Shown here one piece after another: positions 8,601-19,480 of a stretch of 64,000 nt of DNA (positions within the stretch are counted from its first letter, which is position 1; every line of letters starts with the position of its first letter). Both the position numbers and the translations under genes were made by a program. Source of the stretch: a bacterium (GTDB taxonomy: Bacteria > Hinthialibacterota > Hinthialibacteria > Hinthialibacterales > Hinthialibacteraceae); NCBI GenBank assembly GCA_016125385.1, contig WGLV01000069.1:21838-85837 (forward strand), given 5' to 3'. The notes beneath the pieces were generated by a model. It made no database searches. It saw nothing but the letters and a program-made list of their open reading frames with translations, and had not been told where the DNA came from.

Positions 8601-9542
8601 ATGTACGATTTTACGCTGATTCTGCTGGGAACGGGTTTGCTGTATTTCGGCGGAGAACTGCTGGTCACTCATTCGGCGCGGCTGGCGCGCATCTGGGGGC
8701 TGAGTTCGCTCACCATCGGCCTGACGGTGGTCGCTTTCGGCACGTCGAGCCCCGAACTGGCGGCTTCGATCACCGCCGCGCTGAAAGGGCAGCCAGCCCT
8801 CGCGATCGGCAACGTCGTCGGTTCGAATATCGCCAACATCGGGCTGATTCTCGGACTATGCGCGTTACTGAGGCCGCTGACGGTGGAATGGTCGCTGGTG
8901 AAGCGTGAAACGCCCATCCTGATCGCATCCGCTATATTACTGGCGCCGCTTTTATGGGACGGCGTTCTCACCCGGTTCGAAGGGCTGGTTCTGATCGTTC
9001 TGATCGTCGCCTACACCGTTTACATTCTTCGCCTGAGCCGGAAAGAACCCCTGGAGCCGTCTCTTTCCCGCGAAGCCGCTCCGTCCGGCGGCGGATCGGC
9101 CTGGTTCGCGCTGGCCGGCGCGGGGGTGGGCGTCGTCGTGCTGGCGGGCGGCGCGAATCTGCTGGTTGAAGGCGGGGCGAACATCGCGCGCGCGTTCGGC
9201 GTCTCGGAAAAAGTCATCGGCCTGACGCTGGTCGCGGTCGGTACCAGCCTGCCCGAGCTCGCCAGTTCCATCATCGCGGCGTTGAAGAAAGAAAGCGACA
9301 TCGTATTGGGAAACATCGTGGGCTCGAACATCTTCAACTCGCTCTGCATCCTCGGCGCGGCGGCGCTGGCCTCGCCTCTGGAGATGCAGTGGGCGGCGAT
9401 TCAGTACGATTGTTTCGTGATGCTCGCCTTCAGCCTGGCGTTATGGCCCTGCCTGTACACCGGCCAGCGGCTTTCCCGTCTGGAGGGCTCATTGTTTCTG
9501 ATCGCGTACGCGACATACGTGGGCTATCTCTACGCCGGATGA
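8601..9542 (+). CDS. Calcium/sodium antiporter of the CaCA superfamily, copy 1
   Basis: Inner-membrane cation exchanger (YrbG-like), 313 residues, about ten transmembrane helices. Both alpha repeats are present: GTSSPELAASITAA with GNVVGSNIANIG in the first half, and GTSLPELASSIIAA with GNIVGSNIFN in the second. The acidic loop in the middle is short. The start at ATG 8601 (MYDFTLIL) places the first helix at the N-terminus; longer in-frame forms would add a hydrophilic non-conserved tail. It is followed by a paralogue 96 bp downstream with which it shares a nearly identical 5' segment. Confidence 0.92.
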   Translation: MYDFTLILLGTGLLYFGGELLVTHSARLARIWGLSSLTIGLTVVAFGTSSPELAASITAALKGQPALAIGNVVGSNIANIGLILGLCALLRPLTVEWSLVKRETPILIASAILLAPLLWDGVLTRFEGLVLIVLIVAYTVYILRLSRKEPLEPSLSREAAPSGGGSAWFALAGAGVGVVVLAGGANLLVEGGANIARAFGVSEKVIGLTLVAVGTSLPELASSIIAALKKESDIVLGNIVGSNIFNSLCILGAAALASPLEMQWAAIQYDCFVMLAFSLALWPCLYTGQRLSRLEGSLFLIAYATYVGYLYAG

Positions 9543-9638
9543 CGGCGCGCGGCTCGATCCGATTGATCTTTCACGGTTTCGCGCCATAGTACCCCGACGG
9601 GAGACGACAGAGATCCCAAATCGATTGTAGATGAATTC

Positions 9639-10604
9639 ATGAGTATTGTTCTGATCATTCTCGGCGGCGTCCTGCTGTATTTCGGCGGAGAACTGCTGGT
9701 CACTCATTCGGCGCGGCTGGCGCGCATCTGGGGGCTGAGCCCGCTCACCATCGGCCTGACGGTGGTGGCTTTCGGCACGTCGAGCCCCGAACTGGCGGCG
9801 TCCGTCACCGCCGCGTTCCGCGGCGCTCCGTCGATCGCCATCGGCAACGTCATCGGCTCGAACATCTCCAACATCGCGTTCATCCTGGGCGTTTCGGCGA
9901 TGATTTACCCCATCGCCGTGCAAAAGCGATTCAACCGGCGCGAGATGCCGTTCATGATCGCGGCCAGCGCGCTGATCTGGCCGTTGTTTTTCAATGGCTT
10001 GCTGGGCCGGATCGAAGGCCTGATCCTCATCGCGCTGCTGGCGGGGTATACCTTCGTCGTGCTGCGTTTCAGTACGCAGGCGGCCGCCGAGATCATCCCC
10101 GAGCTGGATGCGATCCCCGACGAACCCGAGGGACCCGCGTGGAAATCTCTGCTGGGCGCGGCGCTGGGAATCGGCCTGCTGGTGGGCGGCGCGCAGAGCC
10201 TGATTGAGGGCGCGGTCCGGATCGCGACGCAGTTGGGAGTCCCCGATAAGGTGATCGGTCTGACGCTGGTCGCGTTCGGCACCAGCCTGCCCGAGTTCGC
10301 CAGCTGCGCCGTCGCTTCCATGCGCAAACACAGCGAGATCGTGCTGGGCAACATCGTCGGTTCTAACATCTTCAATGTGCTCTGTATTCTGGGCTTCACC
10401 GCCGTCATCAAACCGCTCGCGATCCCCTGGAGCGAGATCCTGATCGACTTTGGAGTGATGATGGCGTTCAGCGTCATCCTCTGGCCCATGTTGATCACCG
10501 GCAAATCCCTCGGCCGGCTGGAAGGCGCATGCCTGTTCGCCGGATACGTGGCGTACATCGTGTATCTGTTCGCGGGCGTGAACTCGCCCGCTCCGGCGAT
10601 GTAA
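9639..10604 (+). CDS. Calcium/sodium antiporter of the CaCA superfamily, copy 2
   Basis: Second tandem exchanger of 321 residues with the same topology. The alpha repeats read GTSSPELAASVTAA / GNVIGSNISNIA and GTSLPEFASCAVAS / GNIVGSNIFNVL. It exchanges Na+ or H+ for Ca2+ in this family; the exact ions here are unknown. DNA at 9673-9739 is identical over 67 bases to 8638-8704 of copy 1, while the central loop and later helices differ much more. The pair is probably a tandem duplication with later gene conversion. Confidence 0.92.
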   Translation: MSIVLIILGGVLLYFGGELLVTHSARLARIWGLSPLTIGLTVVAFGTSSPELAASVTAAFRGAPSIAIGNVIGSNISNIAFILGVSAMIYPIAVQKRFNRREMPFMIAASALIWPLFFNGLLGRIEGLILIALLAGYTFVVLRFSTQAAAEIIPELDAIPDEPEGPAWKSLLGAALGIGLLVGGAQSLIEGAVRIATQLGVPDKVIGLTLVAFGTSLPEFASCAVASMRKHSEIVLGNIVGSNIFNVLCILGFTAVIKPLAIPWSEILIDFGVMMAFSVILWPMLITGKSLGRLEGACLFAGYVAYIVYLFAGVNSPAPAM

Positions 10605-11024
10605 GGGGTATGGAAAAGAAAAAATGGCGGGTTTCAAACCAGCCCCTGCAACTCACCGATTCCCATGTATCAATCGGTCATGTGCTTCCAGCGTCCCTGA
10701 TAAATCAAAAATTCGAAACCATTTCTCCATCAGATCGCGCCAGCGACCAACGGGAGCGCTTAATGCGTATAGCCCAAATACTGGGCCCCGGACACTGTCC
10801 GGCGACCAACGGGAGCGCTTAATGCGTAAAGCCCAAAGACTCGGCCCCGGACACTGTCCGGCGACCAACGGGAGCGCTATGTTCGCACAACCCCAAAGAC
10901 GGGCGGCCGACACTGTCGGCCACTTGAATTTTGAGATCATTTGGCTCACAAATAGGCGTGGCAATCACATGCGCGATCCCGCGATGAATCCATATTCCAA
11001 CCCCATCATGAAGGAGCCAGTTCG
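10605..11024. other. Gene-free stretch holding a repeat array
   Basis: No convincing gene is present. The first 140 bases show nothing recognisable. A three-unit 59-bp direct repeat (10743-10921, own entry) fills the middle, and the last 100 bases lead into the GH2 gene with AAGGAG at 11010-11015. Open frames here simply translate the repeats. Confidence 0.7.
10743..10921. repeat. Three tandem 59-bp repeats each ending in a hairpin palindrome
   Basis: Units begin at 10743, 10802 and 10861 with GCGACCAACGGGAGCGCT, at an exact period of 59. Units 1 and 2 differ at a few positions and end in CCGGACA-C-TGTCCGG (10788-10802, 10847-10861). Unit 3 is diverged but ends in GGCCGACA-C-TGTCGGCC (10905-10921), so both arms changed together. 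There are no unique spacers, so this is not CRISPR. It resembles a REP/BIME-type or structured-RNA element. Confidence 0.9.
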
Positions 11025-13898
11025 ATGACACGAATGGGACGCATTTTTACGCTTTGTTTCGCCGCCTGCGCGCTGCTCGCCGCGGGCATGACCCACGCGG
11101 GGGGCGCTCCCCGGCCTGAACACCCCCGCCCCGATCAATACCGCGATCGATGGATCAACCTCAACGGCGAATGGAACTTTCAGTTCGACCCCGCCGGCGC
11201 GGGGGAATCCGAGGGCTGGTACAAAACCGATTACAACAAGTGGGAGATGAAGATCAACGTGCCTTTCCCCTGGGAAAGCGCGCTCTCCGGCGTGACGCGC
11301 CCCGATTACCAGGGCGCGGGCTGGTATCAACGCACCTTCACCCTGCCCGATGACTGGAGCGGCAAAACCGTTCTGCTTCACTTCGGCGCGGTCGACTGGT
11401 CGTTCAAAGTCTGGCTGAACGGACAGCCGGTTGAACCGCAGCTGGGCGACGCGCCGATGGCCACCGGCTACACGCCCGTCACCTTCATCCTCAACCCGGC
11501 GCTTACCGAAGGCGAAAACGTTCTGACCGTGCGCGCCTTCGACGACACCGACCCCCACCAGCCCACCGGCAAGCAGATCGGCTGGTATACCCGCACCAGC
11601 GGCATCTGGCAGACGGTGTATCTCGAAGCGCTCGGCGCCGAGAGCGGCGCGTTCATTCAGAACGTGGCGCCGTTCACCAAGAACGACGGCTCCGTCACCC
11701 TGAAAGTGTTGCTCAACCGCCCGGCGGAAAACCTCTCGGTACGCGTCGTCAAAGACAACCCGGTCGACGCCGAAGGCCCCTCGCGCACGCTGGATGACGA
11801 CGTCAAGGCGAAGAACTCCGGCGAAGCGGTGAAAGAGATTTCGTTCAAAATCAAAAAACCCTGGCTCTGGTCGCCCGAGACGCCCACCCTCTATTTCGCC
11901 AAAGTCGAACTGCTTGACGGCGGCAAGGTGGTCGACGGCGTCCACACCTATTTCGGTTTCCGCGAAGTCGAGCGCAAAAAGTGGAAAGGGCAGGATTACG
12001 AATCGATCCACCTCAACGGCAAGCCCTTTTATATCGTGGGCGCGCTCAATCAGGCGTTTCATCCCGAAGGCGTCTACACCTACCCCAGCGACGAGCGTAT
12101 CCGTCAGGACGTGGCCGACGCCAAGCGCTTCGGCTTCAACAACCTGCGCCTGCACATCAAGATCGATGAGCCGCGCTTTTATTACTGGTGCGACCGGCTG
12201 GGCCTGACCCTGTTATACGACATCCCCTCCTTCTGGGAATACAGCGGCGAAGCAAAACAAAACTTCACCGCCGTCGCCCAGCAGGCGGTCGAGCGCGATT
12301 TCAATCACCCCTCCATCCTGTCATGGGTCATCTTTAACGAGACATGGGGGCTGCGCGGGCTGAAGCAGGACAAGGAAAAACAGCAGTGGGTCAAACAGAT
12401 GGTCGATACCTTCCACAAGTGGGACCCGACCCGCCTTGTCGAAGACAACTCGCCCTGCAACTACGATCACGTCGTCACCGACGTCGACTCGTGGCATTTT
12501 TATATCTATGAACACCCCAACGCCCGCAAACACGTGGAAGAAGTGGTGGAGAAATCGTTCCCCGGCTCCGACTTCAACTACGCCAACGGCTGGACGAAAG
12601 GAACCGAACCGCTCATCAACAGCGAATACGGCGGCGTCAGCGCCGGCATGGGCGACCGCGACGTCTCATGGTGCTTCCATTACCTGACGAATGAGATCCG
12701 GCGTCACGGCGAGATCGGCGGGTACATCTATACCGAACTGCAAGACATCGAGTGGGAACACAACGGCTTCATGAACTATGACCGCGGCGGCAAGGTATTC
12801 GGATACGAAACCTTCGTCCCCCAGGTGTACGGTCATCCACCGGTCACGTACCGCGACCTCAACACCGAAGATTACCTCGTACTCGACGCCATCGCCGGCG
12901 AAACCATCGAACCGGGCGAAGTTCATGAAGTCCCCGCCGCGCTCTGCCTCTACTCGGGCCGCCCCAGCGGCAAGTACACCCTGCGCTGGCGCGTCTTCAG
13001 CCAGAACCGCTTCATGCGGGACTGGTTCTCCGATCACGCCGGTACGCAGTCCATCAACGCGACCGCTTATCAGCCTTCCTACGGCGACCCGATCCGCTTC
13101 CACGCCGAACCTGACCGCCTCTACCTGCTGTACGCGTTCGTGGAAGATGAAGCGGGCGATCTGGTGGCGCGCAATTTCTGGGTGTTTAACACGCTGGAGG
13201 GCGATTACGCCGGCGTCGAACGCCTTCAGCAAATGGCGCGGAACATGAAAACCGGTAAGACGGAAGAAGTCGCCGCGCCCGAGTGGTACATCCGCTGGAA
13301 CCCCGGCGGCCTGGCCGGTCATACCGGCGAAATTGAAACCGCGCCTGAACGCATCGTCCCCAAAGACAAACTCGACAGCGTTTCGATTCCGGGCAAGGCC
13401 GAAGTGAAATACCGCGTCTCATTGCCCGAAGACGTCGACCTCGGCAAGATCAAAAAAGCCAAACTGCAATTCGAGCTGGCCGCCTGCGCGGGCGGCGCCC
13501 GGCTTGAGCCGCTTGAACAGCAGGGCGCGTTCACCAAGCCCGACTGGCGCAAGCGGTCCGACGTGACCGTCAATCCACAGACCGATGTGGGTAACGAATA
13601 TCCATCCACCGTTCAGGTGGTGGTGAACGGCGAAGTCGTCAGCGAGATCGATCTGCCCAACGATCCCGCCGATTACAACGGCGTGTTGAGCAATATCTTC
13701 GAGAGCGCTCCACCCAGCAGCTACGGCTACCTGCACCGCATTTACGTGCCGGTCGAGCTGCTCAAGAAGGACGCGCCCAACGAAATCGCCATCCGCACCA
13801 AACCCGGCGTCGATCACGGCTTGCGGGTATTCGGAGCCCACAGCGGCCGGCATCCCTTCCCGCCCACGCTGATCCTGTTTGAATCGGGCGAGGAATAG
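11025..13898 (+). CDS. Secreted glycoside hydrolase family 2 protein
   Basis: 957-residue exported glycosidase. A Sec signal peptide spans about residues 1-25 (hydrophobic core LCFAACALLAAGM, AxA-like end THA). A jelly-roll sugar-binding domain follows (LNGEWNFQFDP to GIWQTVYLE), then the Ig-like domain (KIKKPWLWSPETPTLY) and the TIM barrel. The acid/base candidate is Glu439 in FNETWG and the nucleophile candidate Glu534 in NSEYGG. About 300 C-terminal residues form extra beta-rich domains. AAGGAG at 11010-11015 supports the start. The length and motifs fit beta-galactosidase/glucuronidase-like GH2, but the specificity is unknown. A clear terminator follows. Confidence 0.92.
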   Translation: MTRMGRIFTLCFAACALLAAGMTHAGGAPRPEHPRPDQYRDRWINLNGEWNFQFDPAGAGESEGWYKTDYNKWEMKINVPFPWESALSGVTRPDYQGAGWYQRTFTLPDDWSGKTVLLHFGAVDWSFKVWLNGQPVEPQLGDAPMATGYTPVTFILNPALTEGENVLTVRAFDDTDPHQPTGKQIGWYTRTSGIWQTVYLEALGAESGAFIQNVAPFTKNDGSVTLKVLLNRPAENLSVRVVKDNPVDAEGPSRTLDDDVKAKNSGEAVKEISFKIKKPWLWSPETPTLYFAKVELLDGGKVVDGVHTYFGFREVERKKWKGQDYESIHLNGKPFYIVGALNQAFHPEGVYTYPSDERIRQDVADAKRFGFNNLRLHIKIDEPRFYYWCDRLGLTLLYDIPSFWEYSGEAKQNFTAVAQQAVERDFNHPSILSWVIFNETWGLRGLKQDKEKQQWVKQMVDTFHKWDPTRLVEDNSPCNYDHVVTDVDSWHFYIYEHPNARKHVEEVVEKSFPGSDFNYANGWTKGTEPLINSEYGGVSAGMGDRDVSWCFHYLTNEIRRHGEIGGYIYTELQDIEWEHNGFMNYDRGGKVFGYETFVPQVYGHPPVTYRDLNTEDYLVLDAIAGETIEPGEVHEVPAALCLYSGRPSGKYTLRWRVFSQNRFMRDWFSDHAGTQSINATAYQPSYGDPIRFHAEPDRLYLLYAFVEDEAGDLVARNFWVFNTLEGDYAGVERLQQMARNMKTGKTEEVAAPEWYIRWNPGGLAGHTGEIETAPERIVPKDKLDSVSIPGKAEVKYRVSLPEDVDLGKIKKAKLQFELAACAGGARLEPLEQQGAFTKPDWRKRSDVTVNPQTDVGNEYPSTVQVVVNGEVVSEIDLPNDPADYNGVLSNIFESAPPSSYGYLHRIYVPVELLKKDAPNEIAIRTKPGVDHGLRVFGAHSGRHPFPPTLILFESGEE

Positions 13899-13938
13899 AG
13901 CCGTTCAGCGATCGCTGCGTAAACGTATCGATAAAAAA

Positions 13939-13960
13939 GGGGCTTCGGCCCCTTTTTTTT
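13939..13960 (+). terminator. Intrinsic terminator after the GH2 gene
   Basis: Stem GGGGC/GCCCC with a TTCG-type tetraloop (GGGGCTTCGGCCCC at 13939-13952) is followed by eight T (13953-13960). An A-run precedes the stem. Confidence 0.95.
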
Positions 13961-14287
13961 GTATCTTTCCCCCCGCGCATTCGTATTTCTTTTAGATGGC
14001 GATTCATTTTCAGGATACGCACACCATCTCCCGTCGCATTTTGGAACGGTTTGAACGCCGCGAATGACCAGTTGTTAACCCCTGTTACGAACTTAAGGCT
14101 TGATGCATCAAGAGTTGTAATTCTGGTTTGCAAATTGCTTCTTTTGGGTAGGTGAAATATATCGTTGTTTACCCAGTTGATCGCTCGCGCGATGCGATGA
14201 TCCAAGACGGGTCCTGATCTTTCCCGCTCAGGCGGCGAGACGATCGGATCGCGGCATACTTCGCGGCGCGGCAAGGAGCAAGAAACC
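13961..14287. other. Intergenic region before the Hsp20-like gene
   Basis: 327 bases with no supported gene. It is somewhat AT-rich in the middle and presumably holds the Hsp20 promoter, but no clear -35/-10 pair or heat-shock inverted repeat was found. AAGGAG at 14273-14278 is the ribosome site of the next gene. Confidence 0.6.
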
Positions 14288-14728
14288 ATGTACCCCAAAG
14301 AGACGTCGCCGGTTCTGGAACCCAGCCCTTCGGTTACGCGGACGCGCCCAGCGGTCAGCGCCGCCCCCGTATGTGAAGACCGGCCCTACCGCCTGGCGGC
14401 CCGGCCCGGAGACGCCCAGCAGGCTTACCCCAAGTTCAGCATTTTTGAAGAATCCACCGCGTATTTCGTCGAAGCGCTGGCGGCGGGTCTCGATCCGGCG
14501 CATATCTCCATCTCGATCGATGGGCGCAACCTGCGTCTCCGGGGCGTCCGCAAACCGATCCGGGGCGTCATCGAAGGAGAAAAACTTCATTTCGAGCGCG
14601 TGGTGCGTCTGCCGTGGAACGTCGATACGACCGCCTTTCAGGTGGAATACTACGACCCGGTATTGCTGATCCGATTCACCAAACCGGAATACCGTTATCT
14701 GGAAACCGCGATCTCGATCTTCAACTGA
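14288..14728 (+). CDS. Hsp20/alpha-crystallin-like protein
   Basis: 146-residue protein with a variable, proline-rich N-terminus (residues 1-45) and a C-terminal alpha-crystallin-like beta-sandwich. The latter includes YFVEALAAGLDPAHISISIDGRN and the strand pair FERVVRLPWNVDTTAFQVEYYDPVLLIRF, which mirrors the usual Hsp20 pattern where FxRxxxLP precedes the AxxxDGxL segment. The canonical GVL motif is altered to DPVLLI and there is no clear C-terminal I-x-I tail, so it is an atypical member. AAGGAG at 14273-14278 supports the start. Confidence 0.8.
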   Translation: MYPKETSPVLEPSPSVTRTRPAVSAAPVCEDRPYRLAARPGDAQQAYPKFSIFEESTAYFVEALAAGLDPAHISISIDGRNLRLRGVRKPIRGVIEGEKLHFERVVRLPWNVDTTAFQVEYYDPVLLIRFTKPEYRYLETAISIFN

Positions 14729-14760
14729 CCTTGGCGCGGTTCGAAAAACGAACGCAAAAA

Positions 14761-14783
14761 GGGCGGCCAAGCGGCCGCCCTTT
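14761..14783. terminator. Bidirectional intrinsic terminator between convergent genes
   Basis: GGGCGGCC (14761-14768), loop AAGC, GGCCGCCC (14773-14780). A-run before and T-run after allow use from both strands, ending the Hsp20 gene (+) and the dnaJ-to-reductase transcription unit (-). Confidence 0.85.
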
Positions 14784-14813
14784 CTCATACCCGGATGGTT
14801 CAGGTTTTCTGTT

Positions 14814-15614
14814 TCAGCCGACGATGTCTTCGCCGCCGTCGCAGAAAACGGTGCCGCCGCGAATCCAGTCCGCTTCCGGCAGCGATAACAGCGATACGAC
14901 TTTCGCCACGTCTTCCACCGTGGTCATGCGGCCCGATGGATTGCGCCTTTTCGCCTCATAAATCAGGGTTTCGTGGCCGGGGATCTTCAACAGAGCGGGG
15001 GTCTCGACCACGCCCGCCTGAATCGCGTTGGCGACCACGCCATCCTTGCCCAGTTCAAAGGTGATCTGGCGGATGTACGACTCGATGGCCGCCTTGGCCG
15101 CCGAGACCGCGCCGTAATTGGGCCACGCGGTGTGTCCGCCCGCGCTGGTCAGGGCGAAGATGCGCGAACCGGCGCCGATCAGCCCCGCGCGCCGCAGGTC
15201 CTGCACCCAGTAGATCAGGCTGTTGGCCATCACGTCGAGCGTCATCTCCACCTGTTTCTGTTCGATTTCGTTTTCAGGCGCGTCGTCAAAAAAGCGGCGC
15301 AGCGTTCCAAAGGCAAGGCTGTGCAGCGTGGTGCGCAACACCGTGCCGCCGATCTTTTCCTTGATGGCCGCGACGGCTTCCGCCCGTTTGTCCGCGTCGG
15401 CGGCGTTCATGTTGAAATACTCCACCTGAACGCCCTGCGCGCGCATCCATTCCAGCTCGGGCTCCAGCGCTTTCAATCCGGCGCGGCGATCGAAATGCAC
15501 GCCGAAAAGATTCATACCCCGCTCGGCCAGCGCCTTCGCCGAGGCAAGTCCCATTCCGCTCGATGAGCCCAGAATCAAACTCCACTCGTCTTGAAACCAC
15601 TTGTTCAAAATCAA
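14814..15614 (-). CDS. Enoyl-ACP reductase-like SDR protein
   Basis: 266-residue SDR. The cofactor region reads GSSSGMGLASAKALAERG and is followed by HFDRRAG. The segment TLHSLAFGTLRRF corresponds to the conserved HSLAFA-like stretch of FabI/FabL enoyl-ACP reductases. The active site NYGAVSAAKAAIE gives Tyr-x6-Lys, the spacing typical of enoyl reductases rather than the Tyr-x3-Lys of classical SDRs. This suggests an NAD(P)H-dependent enoyl reductase role in fatty acid synthesis, or a diverged relative. It is the last gene of the dnaJ transcription unit. Confidence 0.8.
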   Translation of the reverse strand: MILNKWFQDEWSLILGSSSGMGLASAKALAERGMNLFGVHFDRRAGLKALEPELEWMRAQGVQVEYFNMNAADADKRAEAVAAIKEKIGGTVLRTTLHSLAFGTLRRFFDDAPENEIEQKQVEMTLDVMANSLIYWVQDLRRAGLIGAGSRIFALTSAGGHTAWPNYGAVSAAKAAIESYIRQITFELGKDGVVANAIQAGVVETPALLKIPGHETLIYEAKRRNPSGRMTTVEDVAKVVSLLSLPEADWIRGGTVFCDGGEDIVG

Positions 15615-15704
15615 TTCCTCCTCGGCCGCCGCCGTCTGTTTTTATATGCAAAAATGATTGTGCGTCGTTACCGGGCGCCGGGCCGGCGTCGACCCCATTG
15701 AATA

Positions 15705-15983
15705 TCAAGCCGGTCCACCTTGGCGGACGGCGTCTTTCTTTTCGTCGCGTTCCGCTTCAAGGCGTCTCACGTCTTCGCGGGCGCGCGCTTCGATCTCTTC
15801 CAGCTCGGAGTGCGAAGCCGCCTGTTTGCGTTCGTTCTCCGCCAGAATGCGGCGTTCCGCGATTTTCGCCTGATACCGGTTATCGATCTCGGCCAGCTCT
15901 TTCTTCTGTTCGTCGCCGAGTTTGGGTCCGGAAGGGTTTTCTTTTTCCAACCGCTCCATCGCCAGTTCATACGCGCTTTTCAT
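15705..15983 (-). CDS. Small charged coiled-coil protein of unknown function
   Basis: 92-residue protein, very rich in Glu, Lys and Arg, predicted as long helix or coiled coil. The N-terminus MKSAYELAMERLEKENP followed by LGDEQKKELAEIDNRYQAK resembles a short conserved bacterial family of unknown role. The start at 15983 is chosen because GGGAGA lies 8-13 bases upstream; a longer frame would overlap dnaJ and add a basic tail. It lies 28 bp after dnaJ and 90 bp before the reductase, so it is probably co-transcribed. Confidence 0.75.
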   Translation of the reverse strand: MKSAYELAMERLEKENPSGPKLGDEQKKELAEIDNRYQAKIAERRILAENERKQAASHSELEEIEARAREDVRRLEAERDEKKDAVRQGGPA

Positions 15984-16011
15984 GGTTCGTTCTCCCGCCT
16001 TCACCGGTTTT

Positions 16012-17142
16012 TCAGCCGCTGAAGACTTCTTTGACTTTTTCAAAAAAACTCTTGGTGTGCGGGTTGGTTTCCTCTCCACTGACCTTGGCGAATTCCTCCA
16101 GCAGCTCGCGCTGGCGGGCGCTGAGCTTGGTGGGCGTCTCCACCATCACGCGGACCTGAAGATCTCCGTGACCGTACCCCCTGACGTTGGGCATCCCCTT
16201 GCCGGACAGGGTGAAGACCTTGCCGGTCTGGGTCCCCGCCGGAACCTTCAGCGGGACGGAACCCGACAGGCTGGGGACCTTTAACTCGGCGCCCAGCGCG
16301 GCTTGAGGAAACGAGATCGGCACCTCGCAGATCAGGTCGTCGTTCTCCCGGTTGAAGATGGGGTGAGGCGCGACGTGCAGTACGATGTACAGATCGCCCG
16401 AAGGCCCACCGTGAAAGCCCGCCTCCCCTTCGCCCGTTACTTTCAACTTGAGGCCCGTCATCGACCCGGCGGGAATCCTGACGCGAACCTTGTTGCGCTT
16501 CATCACCCGGCCCGAGCCGTGACATTGCACGCAGGGTTTGGTGATGATGCGCCCGGCGCCGCCGCAGCGATTGCAGGTGCGCGAAATGCTGAAAAAGCCC
16601 TGCGTCAGGTGAATCTGACCCGATCCCTGGCACTGGGGGCAGGTTTCGGGCTGATAGCCTTTCGCGCAACCCGAGCCGTCGCACACGTCGCACGTGTCCT
16701 GCCGGGGAACGTCGATCTGTTTTTCGACGCCGGTATACGCCTCGACCAGCGTGATTTCCATGTCGTAGCGCAGGTCGTCGCCGCGCCGCACCCGCGACCG
16801 CGACCGGGAGCGCCGCCCGCCGCCGAAAATTTCTTCAAAAATATCGCTGAACCCGCCGAAGATATCCTGAAAATCATGAAAGGCGTGGCTCTCGTTAAAC
16901 CCGCCCATCGAACCGCCCACGCCCGCGTGACCGAACTGGTTATAGCGCTGGCGCTTGGCGTCGTCGCTCAACACCTCGTATGCTTCCGTCGCTTCCTTGA
17001 AGCGTTCTTCCGCTTCATGATCGCCCGGATTGCGATCGGGGTGATATTTGAGCGCCTGTTTGCGGTAGGCTTTTTTGATTTCGTCCTTGGACGCTTCTTT
17101 GTTGACGCCCAGAACTTCGTAATAATCGCGTTTATTGGCCAT
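16012..17142 (-). CDS. dnaJ: Chaperone protein DnaJ
   Basis: Cytoplasmic Hsp40 co-chaperone of DnaK, 376 residues. The J domain has HPD at residues 34-36. A Gly/Phe region spans about 70-110, with an unusual Arg/Ser stretch RRSRSRSRVRR at about 110-120. Four zinc-binding CxxCxGxG repeats follow at about 151-211 (CDVCDGSG, CPQCQGSG, CNRCGGAG, CVQCHGSG), then the C-terminal substrate-binding domains. The start MANKRDYY at 17142 has AGGA upstream; ATG at 17151 (MTTMANK) is possible. No dnaK or grpE is in the window. Confidence 0.96.
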   Translation of the reverse strand: MANKRDYYEVLGVNKEASKDEIKKAYRKQALKYHPDRNPGDHEAEERFKEATEAYEVLSDDAKRQRYNQFGHAGVGGSMGGFNESHAFHDFQDIFGGFSDIFEEIFGGGRRSRSRSRVRRGDDLRYDMEITLVEAYTGVEKQIDVPRQDTCDVCDGSGCAKGYQPETCPQCQGSGQIHLTQGFFSISRTCNRCGGAGRIITKPCVQCHGSGRVMKRNKVRVRIPAGSMTGLKLKVTGEGEAGFHGGPSGDLYIVLHVAPHPIFNRENDDLICEVPISFPQAALGAELKVPSLSGSVPLKVPAGTQTGKVFTLSGKGMPNVRGYGHGDLQVRVMVETPTKLSARQRELLEEFAKVSGEETNPHTKSFFEKVKEVFSG

Positions 17143-17432
17143 CGTGGTCATGTCCTGACACCTCGTCTCCGCCACGTGGACGAGTACGAAGCTGAAAAGA
17201 TTCAGCCGCGCGCCGTGTCGAGCGCGCAACGGCCGTCCCGCCGCGGCGAATTGATTTGCGCCGCCGTCGATTGCTGAAGCCGTCCGTGAAGATTTTACGG
17301 CAGACGAGAAGACGCGCCTTCGCGCGTCCCGGCAAACAAGATATAGTATTTCCCTTCCCCAACGGTGTGAAGCTCTAGCGGGAAAAGCATCCAAACCCAA
17401 GCGTTTTTTGACGTAAAAGACAAGGAATCAAC

Positions 17433-19187
<1,755 letters not shown>

Positions 19188-19212
19188 CCCGGCGACGCAA
19201 CGGATCATGAAA

Positions 19213-19246
19213 AACGCTGGAGACTCATTCTCCGGCGTTTTTTTTT
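19213..19246 (+). terminator. Intrinsic terminator after aspS
   Basis: An 11-bp stem AACGCTGGAGA (19213-19223) with TCTCCGGCGTT (19229-19239), one G-U pair, and a 5-nt loop, followed by a T-run to 19246. Confidence 0.93.
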
Positions 19247-19480
19247 GAAAAACGGGTATAATAGCCGGAGAGTTATTCCATTTTTGAATTGTTCTGATTG
19301 GGAGACTTCCGCCCGTTCACGGTCCTGGAAACGCAAACATTACCTTTCTCGAATTGAATCCTGCTCTTATTATTGAAGTGAGATGCCTCGCCGCGAGGCG
19401 GCGAAATCTTATTGGATCCTGATCCTGTTTTTATTTAAAAGCACGCTACGAATCAATCATTTCGCTTCAATTCATCAATT

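Noticed and set aside
9489..10637. 382-residue minus frame over the second exchanger
   Set aside because: Composition-driven antisense frame rich in Arg, His and Asp, with no family.
10743..10921. CRISPR array
   Set aside because: Units are contiguous at 59 bp with no unique spacers and no cas genes in the window.
10624..11028. 134-residue frame over the 59-bp repeats
   Set aside because: It just translates repeated DNA and has no start signal.
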